The position numbers and the translations under genes are program-made. A DNA stretch of 7,462 nucleotides from Chloroflexota bacterium (GTDB lineage: Bacteria; Chloroflexota; Chloroflexia; Thermomicrobiales; JADLAZ01): positions 1 through 7,462 of the forward strand of contig JADLAZ010000233.1 in NCBI GenBank assembly GCA_020849725.1. The letters run 5' to 3'. Shown in pieces: positions 7,313 through 7,462 of this stretch. The notes below the pieces were generated by a model that searched no databases, was not told where the DNA came from, and saw only the letters and a list, made by a program, of their open reading frames with translations. Within the stretch, counting starts at the first letter, position 1; each line of letters begins with the position of its first letter.

Positions 7313-7462
7313 TCAGGCGCGGTAGAGCTTGTCGGCGCTGGTGAACAGGTTGGCGCCCAGGTGGTGCAGCGTGTGGCCGGCCTCCTGGTCGGGCCGCCAC
7401 GTCTCGGCGAACGCTTCCTCCTCGGCCTGAGCCGCCAGCACCTCGGCGATGACGAGCGTGTG
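7313..7462 (-). CDS. flavin reductase-like protein (C-terminal 49 residues)
   Basis: The frame is open from the right edge to a TGA at 7313-7315 and reads HTLVIAEVLAAQAEEEAF followed by a segment ending HLGANLFTSADKLYRA. In FMN-binding flavin reductase-like (split-barrel) proteins, the C-terminal part has a histidine plus hydrophobic strand (H-x-L-x-I-x-E-V), then a final HLGG-type segment. The match is to that pattern, from a short fragment. Members bind FMN and either reduce free flavin with NAD(P)H or act as diverse flavoproteins. Without the N-terminal part neither can be chosen. The codon use fits its neighbours. The start lies outside the window. Confidence 0.6.
   Translation of the reverse strand, partial: HTLVIAEVLAAQAEEEAFAETWRPDQEAGHTLHHLGANLFTSADKLYRA

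Overview
The window is GC-rich chromosomal DNA. Its mix of genes suggests a Chloroflexota bacterium of the Thermomicrobia/Sphaerobacter kind: a ClpB-like ClpC, an LPXTG-type surface protein on a very long Thr-Pro stalk, and a divergent MqnA-like protein. That placement is inferred from gene content and base composition only; there is no rRNA or other marker here.

Layout, left to right. Bases 1-1538 (minus strand) hold the first 512 codons of a ClpC/ClpB-type AAA+ unfoldase, cut by the window edge after the start of its second half. A near-consensus sigma-70 promoter lies upstream of it (1617-1645). A 17-bp perfect inverted repeat (1707-1742) separates it from the next minus-strand gene upstream, a 738-residue exported protein (1766-3982). 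That protein has a signal peptide, a small probably beta-rich domain, about 425 residues of Thr-Pro repeats, an LPRTG sorting motif, a hydrophobic segment and a basic tail. Its 5' leader can fold into a three-way junction whose closing stem pairs the Shine-Dalgarno (3990-4070). This is the most interesting non-coding signal in the window.

Divergently, on the plus strand, a 92-residue pterin-4a-carbinolamine dehydratase (4292-4570) overlaps by 4 bases the GTG start of a GT4-type glycosyltransferase (4567-5676), so the two are probably translationally coupled. Converging on the glycosyltransferase is a 118-residue conserved-looking protein of unknown function (5695-6051, minus). Two DNA dyads sit at the convergent ends. 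Divergent from that gene is a 307-residue protein with an MqnA/periplasmic-binding-like look (6230-7153, plus). A gene-free stretch (7154-7312) carries a 10-bp-phased TCGC repeat. The last 49 codons of a flavin-reductase-like gene (7313-7462, minus) run off the right edge.

No tRNA, rRNA, CRISPR array, transposase or other mobile element was seen. The genes do not form one obvious pathway. The surface protein and the neighbouring glycosyltransferase could both belong to cell-envelope biology, but this rests on adjacency alone.
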